The translations under genes and the position numbers were made by a program. The notes under the pieces were generated by a model. That model was not told where the DNA came from. It worked only from the letters and a program-made list of their open reading frames with translations, and did no database searches. This document shows, piece by piece, positions 16,470-25,626 of a stretch of 57,777 nucleotides of DNA. Origin of the DNA: Sedimentitalea nanhaiensis DSM 24252 (GTDB lineage: Bacteria > Pseudomonadota > Alphaproteobacteria > Rhodobacterales > Rhodobacteraceae); the NCBI RefSeq assembly GCF_000473225.1, contig NZ_AXBG01000028.1, positions 1 to 57,777 of the forward strand, given 5' to 3'. Position 1 is the first letter of the stretch. Every line of letters starts with the position of its first letter.

Positions 16470-17855
16470 TCAAAGGTCGAAAATCTTGCCGGGGTTCATG
16501 ATGCCGCCCGGATCAAGCGCGCGTTTGATCCGGCGCATCACATCGAGGGCGGGGCCGTGTTCGGCGTCGAGATACGCCTTCTTGCCGAGGCCGACCCCAT
16601 GCTCGCCCGTGCAGGTGCCGCCCATGGCGAGGGCCATCTCGATCAGGCTGCTGTTGATATGCCGCGCCTCGCGCACCTCATCCGCATCGGCCGGATCATA
16701 AAGCAGCACCAGATGGAAGTTGCCATCCCCGACATGCCCGACCAGCGGCGCGATGATCGAGGTGGTGGCGATCACGTCCATGATTCCGCTGATGCAAGCG
16801 GGCAGTTGCGAGACAGGCACGCAGACATCCGTGGAGATCCCCTTGATGCCGGGCCGCAGCGCACGCGCGGCATAAAGCGCGTCGTGCCGGATGCGCCACA
16901 GCTTCGATGCGGCCTCCGCCGTCTGGGCCGCCTCGAAGCGCAGCGCGCCCTCCGCCAGATCGCGCAGGATCGCCATGTCATGCGCCACGGCCGTTTCGGA
17001 TCCGGTCAGTTCGATCCAGAGAGTCGGATGTTCGGGAAGATCGGAGCCCGAATAGGCATTGATCGCGCGCATCTGGACGGTATCGGCCAGCTCGATCCGG
17101 TTCAGGCAAAGGCCGCATTGCAAGGCGGCCACGACCGTTTCGGTCGCCTTCCCGATGCTGGCGAAACTGCACATCGCGCTTTGCGCCGCCTCGGGGATTC
17201 CGAAAAGCCGCAAGGTCAGCTCGGTGATGATGCCGAGCGTGCCTTCGGAGCCGACCATAAGCCGCGTGAGATCATAACCGGCCGAAGATTTGCGCGCCCG
17301 ACCGCCGGTCTTGATGATCTGCCCGTCCGGCATGACCACGGTCAGCCCCAGCACCAGATCCCGCATCGAGCCGTAGCGCACGGTCGTCGTGCCTGAGGCG
17401 CGCGTTGCCGCCATGCCGCCAAGGGTTGCATGCGCGCCCAGATCGACGGGAAAGAAAAGCCCGGTGTCGCGCAGATGCTCGTTCAGCGCCTGCCGGGTGA
17501 CGCCGCAGGCGACGCGGCAATCCATATCCTCGGGATTGACCGCGATGATTTGGTCCATGCCGGACATGTCGATGCTGATGCCGCCGCGCGGTGCATGGAT
17601 CTGCCCCTCGAGCGACGATCCGGCGCCGAAGGGAATGACCGGCACGCCGTGCGTATGAGCGGCGCGCAGGATGTCCGCGATATCTTCGGTGGATGTCGCC
17701 ATGATCACGGCGTCAGGCCATTGGGGCGGAAGATGCGACTCGCCACTCCCGTGGTGCTCGCGTGCGGCGTCCGAGGTCAGCAGGCGCTCGCCGAACCGAT
17801 GGCGAAGTTCTTCCAAGGCGGCGGTGAGGCTGTCGGTTGCGGCGGGGGTGTCCAT
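16470..17855 (-). CDS. FAD-linked oxidase, D-lactate dehydrogenase/GlcD type
   Basis: A protein of about 461 residues with a vanillyl-alcohol-oxidase-type FAD domain (VIPFGAGSSLEGQ, then DLGAHATLGGMAATRASGTTTVRYGSM) and a C-terminal domain ending GEHGVGLGKKAYLDAEHG and LDPGGIMNPGKIFDL. This is the pattern of D-lactate dehydrogenases (cytochrome) and glycolate oxidase GlcD. Such enzymes oxidise D-2-hydroxy acids to 2-oxo acids and pass electrons to quinone or cytochrome. Next to a HisC-like aminotransferase, the plausible substrate is an imidazole-lactate, giving imidazole-pyruvate for transamination (inference). An upstream ATG at 17888 is in frame; 17855 gives the usual length. Confidence 0.85.
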   Translation of the reverse strand: MDTPAATDSLTAALEELRHRFGERLLTSDAAREHHGSGESHLPPQWPDAVIMATSTEDIADILRAAHTHGVPVIPFGAGSSLEGQIHAPRGGISIDMSGMDQIIAVNPEDMDCRVACGVTRQALNEHLRDTGLFFPVDLGAHATLGGMAATRASGTTTVRYGSMRDLVLGLTVVMPDGQIIKTGGRARKSSAGYDLTRLMVGSEGTLGIITELTLRLFGIPEAAQSAMCSFASIGKATETVVAALQCGLCLNRIELADTVQMRAINAYSGSDLPEHPTLWIELTGSETAVAHDMAILRDLAEGALRFEAAQTAEAASKLWRIRHDALYAARALRPGIKGISTDVCVPVSQLPACISGIMDVIATTSIIAPLVGHVGDGNFHLVLLYDPADADEVREARHINSSLIEMALAMGGTCTGEHGVGLGKKAYLDAEHGPALDVMRRIKRALDPGGIMNPGKIFDL

Positions 17856-17933
17856 GGGATGTGTCGACCTCGGGATCGGATGTGACAACGGGCCGCCGTT
17901 CCGGGCGGCCCGCCATATTGCAATTCTGCCCGA

Positions 17934-19490
17934 TCAGGCGTTGAACCACCAGCGTTCGCCGCAGCGGTTGCCGTCAAGGTCCCAGTCGCCCGAGATCTCT
18001 TCGGGCGTGCCCACCTTGGATGCCTTGGCATCGAGGAAGTCGGCCCAGACCGGTGCGATCAGCCCGCCCTCATCCGACAGGATGCGCTGGCATTCGTTAT
18101 AGAGCTCGCGGCGCTTGGCGTCGTCCTTTTCCGAACGGGCGGCGATCAGTGCGGTGTTGAATGCCTCGTTGTCCCAGTTGGTCGCGTTGTAGCCGCCTAA
18201 CGCCTCCTTGGAGTAGGCGAGGCTGAGCATCAGATCCTCGTTGGCACGGCCGGACCAGCGCGAGGCGAAGAACGGCTTCTTGCCCCAGATGTTCGACCAG
18301 TAGCCATCCTCGGGCTCGCGCGCGACATTGATGGTGACGCCTGCCTGCGCGGCATGCTCGGCAAAGAGCTGCGCGGCCTCCACGGCGCCGGTAAAGGGCG
18401 TGTTCGAGGCGTGCAGCGTCGTCGTCAGACCCTCGGCGCCCGCGTCCTTCAGTAGCGCTTTGGCCTGCTCGGGGTCATAGCTGTGCTGGGGCAGATCGGG
18501 GTTGTGATAGCGATAGGCGTTGGAAATCGGCTGGTCATTGGCGATCGAGCCATAGCCATTGAGAATCTTGTCGACCATGTCCTGACGGTCGATCGCCAGT
18601 TTCATCGCCTTGCGCACGCGCACGTCCTGGAACAGCGGATCGGTGGTCATCATGCTGAAGCAGTAATGCACCTTGCCCTGCGTCTGGACCAGATCGACGC
18701 CTGGCATGACGGCCATCAGATTGGCCGTTGTCGGATCGACCGAGTTCATCACGTCGATCTGCCCGGTCTGCAGCGCGGTCGTGCGCGCATTGACATCTCG
18801 GATCGCCAGCATCTCGATTTCGTCGAAATGGGCGCGATCGGATTTCCAGTAGTTGGGATTCTTGCGGACGATGGATTTGATGCCCGGCTCGTAGGTTTCG
18901 AGGATATAGCCGCCGGTGCCGATCCCGGCATCGAAATTCATGTCATCCTTGGGCACGATGACCATCGTGGTCAGCGCCATGACAGGGGGGAAGCCTGCAT
19001 TCGGCTCGTTCAGGGTGATCGTCACCTCGTCGGGGGCAGTGGCCTGAACGTCCTTGATCACGGCGACAAGGCTCTTGGTCTGGCTGATCGTGTCCGGTCC
19101 GCGATGCAGGTTGATCGAAAAGACCACGTCATCGGCATCCATCGTCTTGCCGTTGTGGAATTCGACCCCTTGGCGAAGCTTGAACACCCAGACGGTCAGA
19201 TCGTCATTGGATTCCCAGCTGGTGGCAAGCTCGGGCACCAGAACGCCGCCCGCCCCGATCTCGATCAGGTTGTTACGGATCTGCCATTGCAGGTTCTGCA
19301 TGAACTTGGTCTCATTCACCTGCGGATCCAGCGTCTCGCCCGAGTCGAAACTGCCGACCCCGAGGCGGAGAGTTCCGCCCGGCTGCGGCGTCGCCGCGCG
19401 CAAAGGCTGGCCCGAGAGGCCCAGAACGGCGGCGCCGCCCATGGCGCCCGCACCGATCAGGAGACTGCGTCGGTTCATTGAAATCGTCAT
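17934..19490 (-). CDS. Periplasmic binding protein of a peptide-type ABC transporter (family 5), Tat-exported
   Basis: A 518-residue extracytoplasmic solute-binding protein of the DppA/OppA family. The N-terminus MNRRSLLIGAGAMGGAAVLG is a twin-arginine-type signal. The mature part has the family layout (LDPQVNETKFMQNLQWQ, LATSWESNDDLTVWVFKLRQGVEFHNGK, AYRYHNPDLPQHSYDPEQAKALLKDAG). It is the first gene of an operon with the FAD enzyme and the HisC-like aminotransferase. The matching permeases and ATPase are in a separate operon at 23992-27445, since no other permease set is present in the island. A HutC-like half site lies 85 bases upstream. ATGs at 19490 and 19478 are both possible. Confidence 0.88.
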   Translation of the reverse strand: MTISMNRRSLLIGAGAMGGAAVLGLSGQPLRAATPQPGGTLRLGVGSFDSGETLDPQVNETKFMQNLQWQIRNNLIEIGAGGVLVPELATSWESNDDLTVWVFKLRQGVEFHNGKTMDADDVVFSINLHRGPDTISQTKSLVAVIKDVQATAPDEVTITLNEPNAGFPPVMALTTMVIVPKDDMNFDAGIGTGGYILETYEPGIKSIVRKNPNYWKSDRAHFDEIEMLAIRDVNARTTALQTGQIDVMNSVDPTTANLMAVMPGVDLVQTQGKVHYCFSMMTTDPLFQDVRVRKAMKLAIDRQDMVDKILNGYGSIANDQPISNAYRYHNPDLPQHSYDPEQAKALLKDAGAEGLTTTLHASNTPFTGAVEAAQLFAEHAAQAGVTINVAREPEDGYWSNIWGKKPFFASRWSGRANEDLMLSLAYSKEALGGYNATNWDNEAFNTALIAARSEKDDAKRRELYNECQRILSDEGGLIAPVWADFLDAKASKVGTPEEISGDWDLDGNRCGERWWFNA

Positions 19491-19574
19491 TGAAAGATAT
19501 CCCTGTTATGGGCCGACACCGATCATCGCCAGATGATTGAACACCCGTTGAGCGGGCGGCCGTTTGCGTGTTAT

Positions 19575-19588
19575 TATGTCTATTGTTA
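19575..19588. promoter_or_regulatory. Degenerate HutC-like site upstream of the binding-protein operon
   Basis: TATGTCTATTGTTA matches 11 of 14 bases of the core TATGTCTATACATA found before hutF and the formaldehyde dehydrogenase gene. The left half is exact. It lies between the divergent binding-protein gene and the LysR gene. Confidence 0.45.
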
Positions 19589-19690
19589 TTAGAATAGGTC
19601 TACCGCTGATCTTCTGACAAATGAGAATTGCGCAGACACTCTTTAGGCTTTCTAAGTGTAACTGGTGCGACCTCATATTATAGGCAGGCT

Positions 19691-20632
19691 ATGCAATCCA
19701 CTCTTCCTCCCCTCCGTGCGCTTCAGGCCTTCGAAAGCTTCGGGCGGCTCGGTTCTGTCACGGCGGCGGCCAAGGAGCTGGGCGTGACGCCCGGCGCGAT
19801 CAGCCAGCAGATCAAGATCCTCGAGACGCAACTCAAGATCCCGCTGATCATGAAGGATGGCCGGCGCGCATCACTGGCCCCTGCCGCGCGGTCGTATCAC
19901 GACTTGCTGTCGGCCGGCTTCGCCAAGCTCCAGCAGGCGCAGGGGCTACTTGCCGAGCGGATGGCCGACCGGGACGTGAGTATCTCGGGGCTGCCGACCT
20001 TGCTGCTCAAATGGCTCAATCCGCGCCTTCACCGTTTCGAGGCGGCTCACGGCTCGGCCTCTTTCCGGCTTGAGGCCACCCATGTAGAGCCGGAACCGCA
20101 ATTCCTGAACCACATGTTCCGCCTGACCTATGGCGCGGCATCCGAGGTGCATCCGCATCGGCGCGCGCTCTTCCATGATGTCTGCTTTCCGGTCTGCGCG
20201 CCCGAATTCCTGGCGCGCCACCCCGAGGCGTCGGACCCTGAAGCGCTGGGATCGCTGCCGTGGGTCGATATCGACTGGGGTCCGGGCTATGCCAGCGTGC
20301 CGCGCCTTGGCGACTGGCTTGCGGCCCAAGATCAGCCGCGCCCCAGGCAGAAACCCGTCTCGATCCATTCTCTTTCCGGCTCGGCGCTGGAAGCTGTGGC
20401 AAGCGGGCAGGGCGTTGCCCTGGCGCAGCATTCATTTGCTTCGATGGATCTGAAGCTGGGACGGCTGGTGCGTTTGTCCGAGCAGTCCATCCCCATGCCT
20501 GAACCCTATTACATCTGTTGGTCGCCCATGCTGCTGGAGCATGATGTCTCGCGCAGGTTCCTGAACTGGATCCTGGCCGAGGCGCGCTCTGGCCAGGGCG
20601 CCGACCGATTTTCCATAAGGCAGGAAAACTAA
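19691..20632 (+). CDS. LysR-family regulator (GcvA-like)
   Basis: A 313-residue LysR protein. The N-terminal HTH reads LPPLRALQAFESFGRLGSVTAAAKELGVTPGAISQQIKILE, close to the GcvA group. The C-terminal effector-binding domain (FPVCAPEFLARHP, SALEAVASGQGVALAQHS) is complete. The ATG at 19691 (MQSTLPPLRAL) matches the family start; the frame opens earlier without a good start. It is divergent from the binding-protein operon and is followed 93 bases later by the Rieske oxygenase on the same strand. It is the obvious local regulator of one or both, alongside HutC. The effector is unknown. Confidence 0.9.
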   Translation: MQSTLPPLRALQAFESFGRLGSVTAAAKELGVTPGAISQQIKILETQLKIPLIMKDGRRASLAPAARSYHDLLSAGFAKLQQAQGLLAERMADRDVSISGLPTLLLKWLNPRLHRFEAAHGSASFRLEATHVEPEPQFLNHMFRLTYGAASEVHPHRRALFHDVCFPVCAPEFLARHPEASDPEALGSLPWVDIDWGPGYASVPRLGDWLAAQDQPRPRQKPVSIHSLSGSALEAVASGQGVALAQHSFASMDLKLGRLVRLSEQSIPMPEPYYICWSPMLLEHDVSRRFLNWILAEARSGQGADRFSIRQEN

Positions 20633-20725
20633 ACAATCACCCTGCAGAACGACGTTTAATTTTGCCATGTCTTCAATATAGATCGGAGAGGTCCAGCCAC
20701 ACCCAAGCCAGTCAGGAGTCCAGGT

Positions 20726-21766
20726 ATGTTTTTGAAGAACGCATGGTATGTCGCCGCATGGAGCGACGAGATCAAGGGCGAGCTGCAGCAGGTCAAGTTG
20801 CTGGGCGAGAAGATCTGTATGTTCCGCAACAGCCACGGCGAAGTCATCGCGATGGAGGATGCCTGCCCGCATCGCAAGCTGCCGCTCAGCAAGGGCCGGA
20901 TCAAGGATGACAATGTCGAATGCGGCTACCATGGCCTGACCTTCGATTGCGCGGGCCAATGCGTCTGGGCGCCGGGAGGCGGGCGCATCCCCTCGGCCGC
21001 CAAGGTGCGTCCCTATCCGGTGCATGAGAAATACGGGCTGGTCTGGATCTGGATGGGCAATGCGGCGATCGCGGACCCCGAGGACATCATCGACATCCCG
21101 AATTTCGACAATCCCGAATGGGGCATCAATCGCGGCGCGGCGATGGAGCTGAACTGCAATTACTTGCTGATGTGCGACAACCTGCTCGATCCGACGCATG
21201 TGGCCTGGGTCCACGAGTCCTCCTTTGCGGCCGCGGCGACCAAGGACACGCCGCTGCGCGTGACCAAGACCGACACGGGCGTCATCGTCCACCGCTGGAT
21301 GATGGATCACGAGCCCGCGCCCTTCTACAAGAAGGTTGTCGAGTTCGAGGGCAATTGCGACCGTCTGCAGCATTACGAAGTGCGCTATCCCAGCCACGCG
21401 CTGATCCGCGCCGTGTTCACCCCCGCCGGAACCGGCGGCGTCGATGGCACCCTGCACGAGAAGACGTTTGTCATGGACAGCTACAACTTCATGACGCCTA
21501 CTACCGAGACCGAGACGCGCTATTACTGGTTCCAGCTGCGCAATATCCGTCCTGACGACGAAGAGCTGTCGAAAATGATGAGCGAGGACGTGCGCAGCGC
21601 ATTCGAAGAGGATCGCGCCGTTCTGAACGAGGTGCAGATCGGCATGACCGAAAAAACTTCACCGCATATCGACCTGCATATCGACGCGGGCCAGCTGCGA
21701 TTCCGGCGGCAACTGGAAGCGATGATCGCCGAAGAGGCGATGGTCGACGCCAAGATGAGCCAGTGA
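20726..21766 (+). CDS. Rieske non-haem iron oxygenase, VanA/Ndm-like (probable demethylase)
   Basis: A 346-residue Rieske oxygenase alpha subunit. The 2Fe-2S site is Cys47-x-His49 and Cys66-x2-His69 (ACPHR and VECGYHG). The mononuclear iron site lies in CDNLLDPTHVAWVH (His158 and His163, bridging Asp 151/155), with a late acidic ligand around EEDRAVLNE. The start MFLKNAWYVAAWSDEI and LVWIWMGN are typical of the VanA group of O- and N-demethylases (vanillate, dicamba and caffeine demethylases). It is followed one base later by its reductase. Inferred job: oxidative removal of a methyl group from an imidazole compound, releasing formaldehyde. Ring hydroxylation cannot be excluded. An AGGAG ribosome-binding site precedes the ATG. 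Confidence 0.88.
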   Translation: MFLKNAWYVAAWSDEIKGELQQVKLLGEKICMFRNSHGEVIAMEDACPHRKLPLSKGRIKDDNVECGYHGLTFDCAGQCVWAPGGGRIPSAAKVRPYPVHEKYGLVWIWMGNAAIADPEDIIDIPNFDNPEWGINRGAAMELNCNYLLMCDNLLDPTHVAWVHESSFAAAATKDTPLRVTKTDTGVIVHRWMMDHEPAPFYKKVVEFEGNCDRLQHYEVRYPSHALIRAVFTPAGTGGVDGTLHEKTFVMDSYNFMTPTTETETRYYWFQLRNIRPDDEELSKMMSEDVRSAFEEDRAVLNEVQIGMTEKTSPHIDLHIDAGQLRFRRQLEAMIAEEAMVDAKMSQ

Positions 21767-21767
21767 C

Positions 21768-22928
21768 ATGGCTGGCGGTTTCCGCGCGTTCCGGGTCGCT
21801 CGCAAGCTGCGCGAGAGCGACATCATCACCTCCTTTTATCTCGAGCCGGCGGATGGGGCGCCGCTCTGGTCTCCGTTGCCCGGTCAATACCTGACACTGC
21901 GGGTGCCGGGCGCGGACGCTCCGGTGCTCAAGACCTATTCGGTCTCGAACCATGTTTCCGACGGGCAGGCCCACCGCATCACGGTGAAACGCGAGGCGGG
22001 GCAGGGCGGCGCGCCCGATGGCGTGGGATCGTGCTGGCTTCACGACGGGGTGCAGGAAGGCGACCAGATCGAGATCGCGGCCCCGCGCGGCGGTTTCGTC
22101 CTCGACGAGACAAGCCGCCGTCCCGTTCTGCTCCTGTCGGGCGGGGTCGGGCTGACGCCGCTTGTGTCGATGCTGCACAGCCTCAAGGATAGCGGGCGCG
22201 ACGTCTATTTCATCCACGCCTGCGAGAATGGCGCGGTCCACGCGCTGCGCGATGAAGTCGAGGCGCTTGCAGGTGGCAACATCCGCACTCTCTTTGTCTA
22301 TCGCACGCCCACGGATGAGGACCGCAGCGCCGCGCGCCATCATGCCGAGGGCATGATCCACAAGGCGTTTCTGCAAGATCACGTCCCCATCGGCGACTAT
22401 GAGGCATATTTGTGCGGCCCCGCTCCGTTCATGGCGGCGATGTATCAGTTGCTGCAGGAACTGGGCCTGCCGAAGGACCGGATTGCCTATGAGTTCTTTG
22501 GCAAGGCCATGTCGCTGGACCAGATGAGTGCCACGCCTGCAGAAAAGCCGTCTAAAGCGGCGTCGAAGGCGGCGGCCTCCATCCGCTCGCTGACCTTTCT
22601 GACCAATCCCGATGCTTGGGCCAGCGACGAAACCGCGGTCGAGCTGGCCCCAAAGGCTGCGCCCGTTGCGGCCGTGGGCGATGTGACCTTCCGTAAATCC
22701 GGCAAGGCAGCGACATGGGATGGCAGTGCGGCCTCCTTGTTGGAGCTGGCCGAGAATGCCGGCCTCAATCCTGAATTCAGCTGTCGCGCCGGGATCTGCA
22801 ACTCGTGCAAATGCGCGCTTGTGTCGGGCGAGGTCGAATATTTCGAGGATCCGCTGAACCCGCCCGCGCCGGGCGAGGTGCTGATCTGCTGCGCCCGCCC
22901 CAAGGGGGCCGTAGTGCTGGATATCTAG
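21768..22928 (+). CDS. Ferredoxin-NAD(P)H reductase component of the oxygenase
   Basis: A 386-residue electron-transfer protein: an FAD domain resembling that of flavohaemoglobin (PGQYLTLRVPG, then KTYSVSN), a nicotinamide domain (LLLSGGVGLTPLVSML, then YLCGPAPFM), an Ala/Lys-rich linker at about residues 255-300, and a C-terminal plant-type 2Fe-2S domain with Cys339, Cys344, Cys347 and Cys374 or 375 (SCRAGICNSCKCAL). This architecture supplies electrons to Rieske oxygenases that act on small N- or O-methyl compounds. It starts one base after the oxygenase stop. Its stop overlaps that of the convergent deacylase gene. Confidence 0.9.
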   Translation: MAGGFRAFRVARKLRESDIITSFYLEPADGAPLWSPLPGQYLTLRVPGADAPVLKTYSVSNHVSDGQAHRITVKREAGQGGAPDGVGSCWLHDGVQEGDQIEIAAPRGGFVLDETSRRPVLLLSGGVGLTPLVSMLHSLKDSGRDVYFIHACENGAVHALRDEVEALAGGNIRTLFVYRTPTDEDRSAARHHAEGMIHKAFLQDHVPIGDYEAYLCGPAPFMAAMYQLLQELGLPKDRIAYEFFGKAMSLDQMSATPAEKPSKAASKAAASIRSLTFLTNPDAWASDETAVELAPKAAPVAAVGDVTFRKSGKAATWDGSAASLLELAENAGLNPEFSCRAGICNSCKCALVSGEVEYFEDPLNPPAPGEVLICCARPKGAVVLDI

Positions 22929-23995
22929 GGCGCGCCGCGCGCGGTCTGCTCCAGCAGGGCATCCAGTGCCGTGCCGGAGAGTTCCGGGCAGATAACGCAA
23001 AGATGATCGCCGGGCGCGACAATCGCGCCTGCACGCTGAATGGCGACAATGCCTGCGACGTGCGCGGTCAGGTCAATGGCCGAAACGTCCAGACGATGCA
23101 GATCGCGCAGGCGGGCGATAGGCTGACCAGCGCTGACCGCCTCGCCCAACGCAACCAGCGGCTCGGCAAGCGCCTGGTGATCCGATGTGACAGCCGCCGA
23201 AGCGGCGCCGAGATCCAGAAACCGCGTCTGCGGCGCGGGTCCCGCCCCCAGACGCGTCGCTGCCGCCTCGTGCAGGATGCCCGCGTCAACCAGCACGCGC
23301 AAGACACCCTGCCAGCCTGCCTCGAGCGCGCGCCGTGACACCTTGCCCTCACCGCCCAGCTCGCAGGACAGCATGGCGCAGCCCGCCGCATGCGCGGCAC
23401 CGTCGAAATCTCCGGGTGTGTCGCCGGGCGGCACGACCATCGCGAAAGGCAGGCCCATTGTCGTGGCCATGGCGCGGGTTTGCGCATCGCGGGCCGCATC
23501 GCCCGAAAGGCAAAGATAGGCGGCGTCGAGATAGGCGGTGCCCGTCCCGCCCGAATGCAGGTCGATGGCGATATCGGCCAGCGGCATGAGCTGCGTGGCC
23601 ACGAAACCTGCAATCTCGCGGGTGGGGCCGGCATGGGCCTCTCCGGGGAAGGAGCGGTTCAGGTTGCCGCCATCCAGCGGCGATGTGCGGCTGACGGCCT
23701 CGATCGCAGGCATGTTGAGCGCGGGCGCGAGGATGAGGCGGCCGTGCAGATCTTCGGGCTCGAGCCGCTCGAAGAGCCGGCGGGCGATGATCTGCCCTTC
23801 ATATTCGTCGCCATGGTTGCCGCCGCAGATCAGGGCGGTGGGGCCATCCTCGCCGCGTATCACGCCCAGCGGTGCGCGGATTGCCGAAAAGGCGTGCCGG
23901 TTGCCCGAATGCGTCAGGCCGTATTGCCCCGCCCGCTTGCCAGCGGCATCGAGATCGAGGGGCGATGACAAGGTGCCGAACGCAAGACCCATCAT
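22925..23995 (-). CDS. Succinylglutamate desuccinylase/aspartoacylase family deacylase
   Basis: A 356-residue M14-type zinc hydrolase: GGNHGDEYEGQ supplies the zinc His and Glu, and IDLHSGG the third ligand. The C-terminal extension (LVALGEAVSAGQPIARLRDL, then GDHLCVI) is the biotinyl-like tail seen in AstE/DoeB-type members. Family members cleave N-acyl groups from amino acids, for example N-acetyl-diaminobutyrate or succinylglutamate. It is the last gene of the permease/ATPase operon, with an ATGA overlap with the ATPase stop, so its substrate is probably what the transporter imports, such as an N-acyl or beta-alanyl histidine derivative (inference). The ATG at 23995 is chosen for this coupling. 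Confidence 0.85.
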   Translation of the reverse strand: MMGLAFGTLSSPLDLDAAGKRAGQYGLTHSGNRHAFSAIRAPLGVIRGEDGPTALICGGNHGDEYEGQIIARRLFERLEPEDLHGRLILAPALNMPAIEAVSRTSPLDGGNLNRSFPGEAHAGPTREIAGFVATQLMPLADIAIDLHSGGTGTAYLDAAYLCLSGDAARDAQTRAMATTMGLPFAMVVPPGDTPGDFDGAAHAAGCAMLSCELGGEGKVSRRALEAGWQGVLRVLVDAGILHEAAATRLGAGPAPQTRFLDLGAASAAVTSDHQALAEPLVALGEAVSAGQPIARLRDLHRLDVSAIDLTAHVAGIVAIQRAGAIVAPGDHLCVICPELSGTALDALLEQTARGAP

Positions 23996-25623
23996 GACGC
24001 GCCTTGCCCGCTTTCGCCCCGGGCGGCCAGAAGCCGGGTCAGCCACTCGGGATCCATTTCAGGCACCGATGACAGAAGAAGCTCGGTATAGGGGGCGTGG
24101 GGCGGCGTAAAGATGTCGTCCTTGGTGCCCTGCTCGACGATGACGCCGCGTTGCATCACCACCACGGTATCCGCGATGGAGCGAACCGTCGCCAGATCAT
24201 GCGTGATGAACATGTAGGTCAGGTTCATCTCGCGCTGCAGCCGGTCCAGAAGGCGCAGGATGCCCTCGGCGACCAGCTGATCGAGTGCGGAAGTCACCTC
24301 GTCGCAGATGATGAATTCGGGCTCGGCCGCCAGTGCGCGGGCGATGCAGACGCGCTGTTTCTGCCCTCCTGACAGCTCGCCGGGCAAGCGGTCGATGAAT
24401 TCGTCCGGATCGAGCTCGATCAGGGTGAGCAGCTCGCGGATGCGCGCCTCCTTGGCGGCGCCCTTGAGGCCGAGAAAAAACTCCAGCGGCCGGCCAAGCA
24501 CCTCGCGGATGCGCTGCTTGGGGTTCAGCGCGGTATCGGCCATCTGGTGGATCATCTGCACATGGCGTTGCAGATCAGGCGTGCGATCCCGGCTCGAGGC
24601 GGGCAGGGGCGTGCCGTCGAACTCGATCGAGCCCTGCCACGGCGGCAAGAGGCCCATCACGACACGCGCGAGGGTGGACTTGCCCGATCCGCTTTCGCCG
24701 ACGATCGCGACGGTCGATCCGCGCGTGATCGTCAGGTCGATATCCTTGAGGACCGTGACTGCGCCATAGCCCGCCGTGACCCGCTCGACCTCCAGGAGTG
24801 GCGCAATGCCCTCCTCCTGCGGGGGCATCGGATCGCGGCGGAAATCGCGGACCGCCCAGAGGGATTTGGTGTATTCCTCTTGCGGATTGGCCAGCATGTC
24901 GCGCGCGGGCGCATCCTCGACCTCCTCGCCCCGCAAGAGCACCTTGATCCGGTCGGCCATCTGCGCGACGACCGCCAGGTCATGCGTGATGTAGATCGCG
25001 GCGGTGTTGTATTCGCGCACGATGTCGCGGATCGCGGCCAGAACCTCGATCTGGGTGGTCACGTCCAACGCGGTCGTCGGCTCGTCGAAGACGATCAGAT
25101 CGGGGCGGCAGGACATGGCCATCGCCGTCATCGCGCGCTGAAGCTGCCCGCCCGAGACCTGATGCGGATAGCGAAAGCCGATTTGATCGGGGTCCGGCAG
25201 GCGGATCTTGCGATAGAGCTCGACCGCATCGCGCTGCGCCTCGGCGCGGCTCATGACGCCATGCTTGACCGGGCCTTCGGAATACTGGTCGATCAGCTTG
25301 TAGGCTGGGTTGAAGGCTGCGGCCGCGGATTGCGCGACATAGGCAATGCGCTTGCCGCGCAGCTTGCGCAGGGTATTGGCATTCGCACCTACCAGCTCCT
25401 GCCCGTCGAACCTGATCGAGCCGCCGCTGATCCGGCAGCCGCCCTTGGTATAGCCCATGGCGGCGAGGCCCAGCGTCGATTTGCCGGCGCCGCTCTCGCC
25501 GATGAGGCCCAGGATCTCGCCGCGCCTCAGCGCCAGATCGACACCCTTGATGATGGGCTTCCATGCCCGGTCGGAGCGTCCCTCGATACGGATATCGGTC
25601 ATCTCCAGCAGCAGATCGCTCAT
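23992..25623 (-). CDS. Dual ABC ATPase of a peptide-type transporter (DppD-DppF fusion)
   Basis: A 543-residue protein with two ABC domains in tandem. The first has Walker A GESGAGKST, signature VSGGQLQRAM and Walker B LIVFDEPTTALD. The second has GESGSGKST, LSGGQKQRVCIARAL and a Walker B aspartate in IICDEVTSALD, where the usual E after D and P is replaced by EV. Fused ATPases like this power family-5 peptide transporters, for example YejF and GsiA. It lies three bases after the permease gene and overlaps the deacylase by four. Likely substrate: a small histidine-containing peptide or derivative. Confidence 0.92.
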   Translation of the reverse strand: MSDLLLEMTDIRIEGRSDRAWKPIIKGVDLALRRGEILGLIGESGAGKSTLGLAAMGYTKGGCRISGGSIRFDGQELVGANANTLRKLRGKRIAYVAQSAAAAFNPAYKLIDQYSEGPVKHGVMSRAEAQRDAVELYRKIRLPDPDQIGFRYPHQVSGGQLQRAMTAMAMSCRPDLIVFDEPTTALDVTTQIEVLAAIRDIVREYNTAAIYITHDLAVVAQMADRIKVLLRGEEVEDAPARDMLANPQEEYTKSLWAVRDFRRDPMPPQEEGIAPLLEVERVTAGYGAVTVLKDIDLTITRGSTVAIVGESGSGKSTLARVVMGLLPPWQGSIEFDGTPLPASSRDRTPDLQRHVQMIHQMADTALNPKQRIREVLGRPLEFFLGLKGAAKEARIRELLTLIELDPDEFIDRLPGELSGGQKQRVCIARALAAEPEFIICDEVTSALDQLVAEGILRLLDRLQREMNLTYMFITHDLATVRSIADTVVVMQRGVIVEQGTKDDIFTPPHAPYTELLLSSVPEMDPEWLTRLLAARGESGQGAS

Positions 25624-25626
25624 GCG

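Noticed and set aside
16470-17855. Glycolate oxidase subunit GlcD as the specific call for the FAD enzyme.
   Set aside because: GlcE and GlcF partners are missing, and the C-terminus and spacing fit the single-subunit D-lactate dehydrogenase group better.
20665-20683. CCATGTCTTCAATATAGAT before the Rieske gene as a possible HutC site.
   Set aside because: It shares only the half ATGTCT and a loose second half. It could equally be a LysR site, so it is not annotated.
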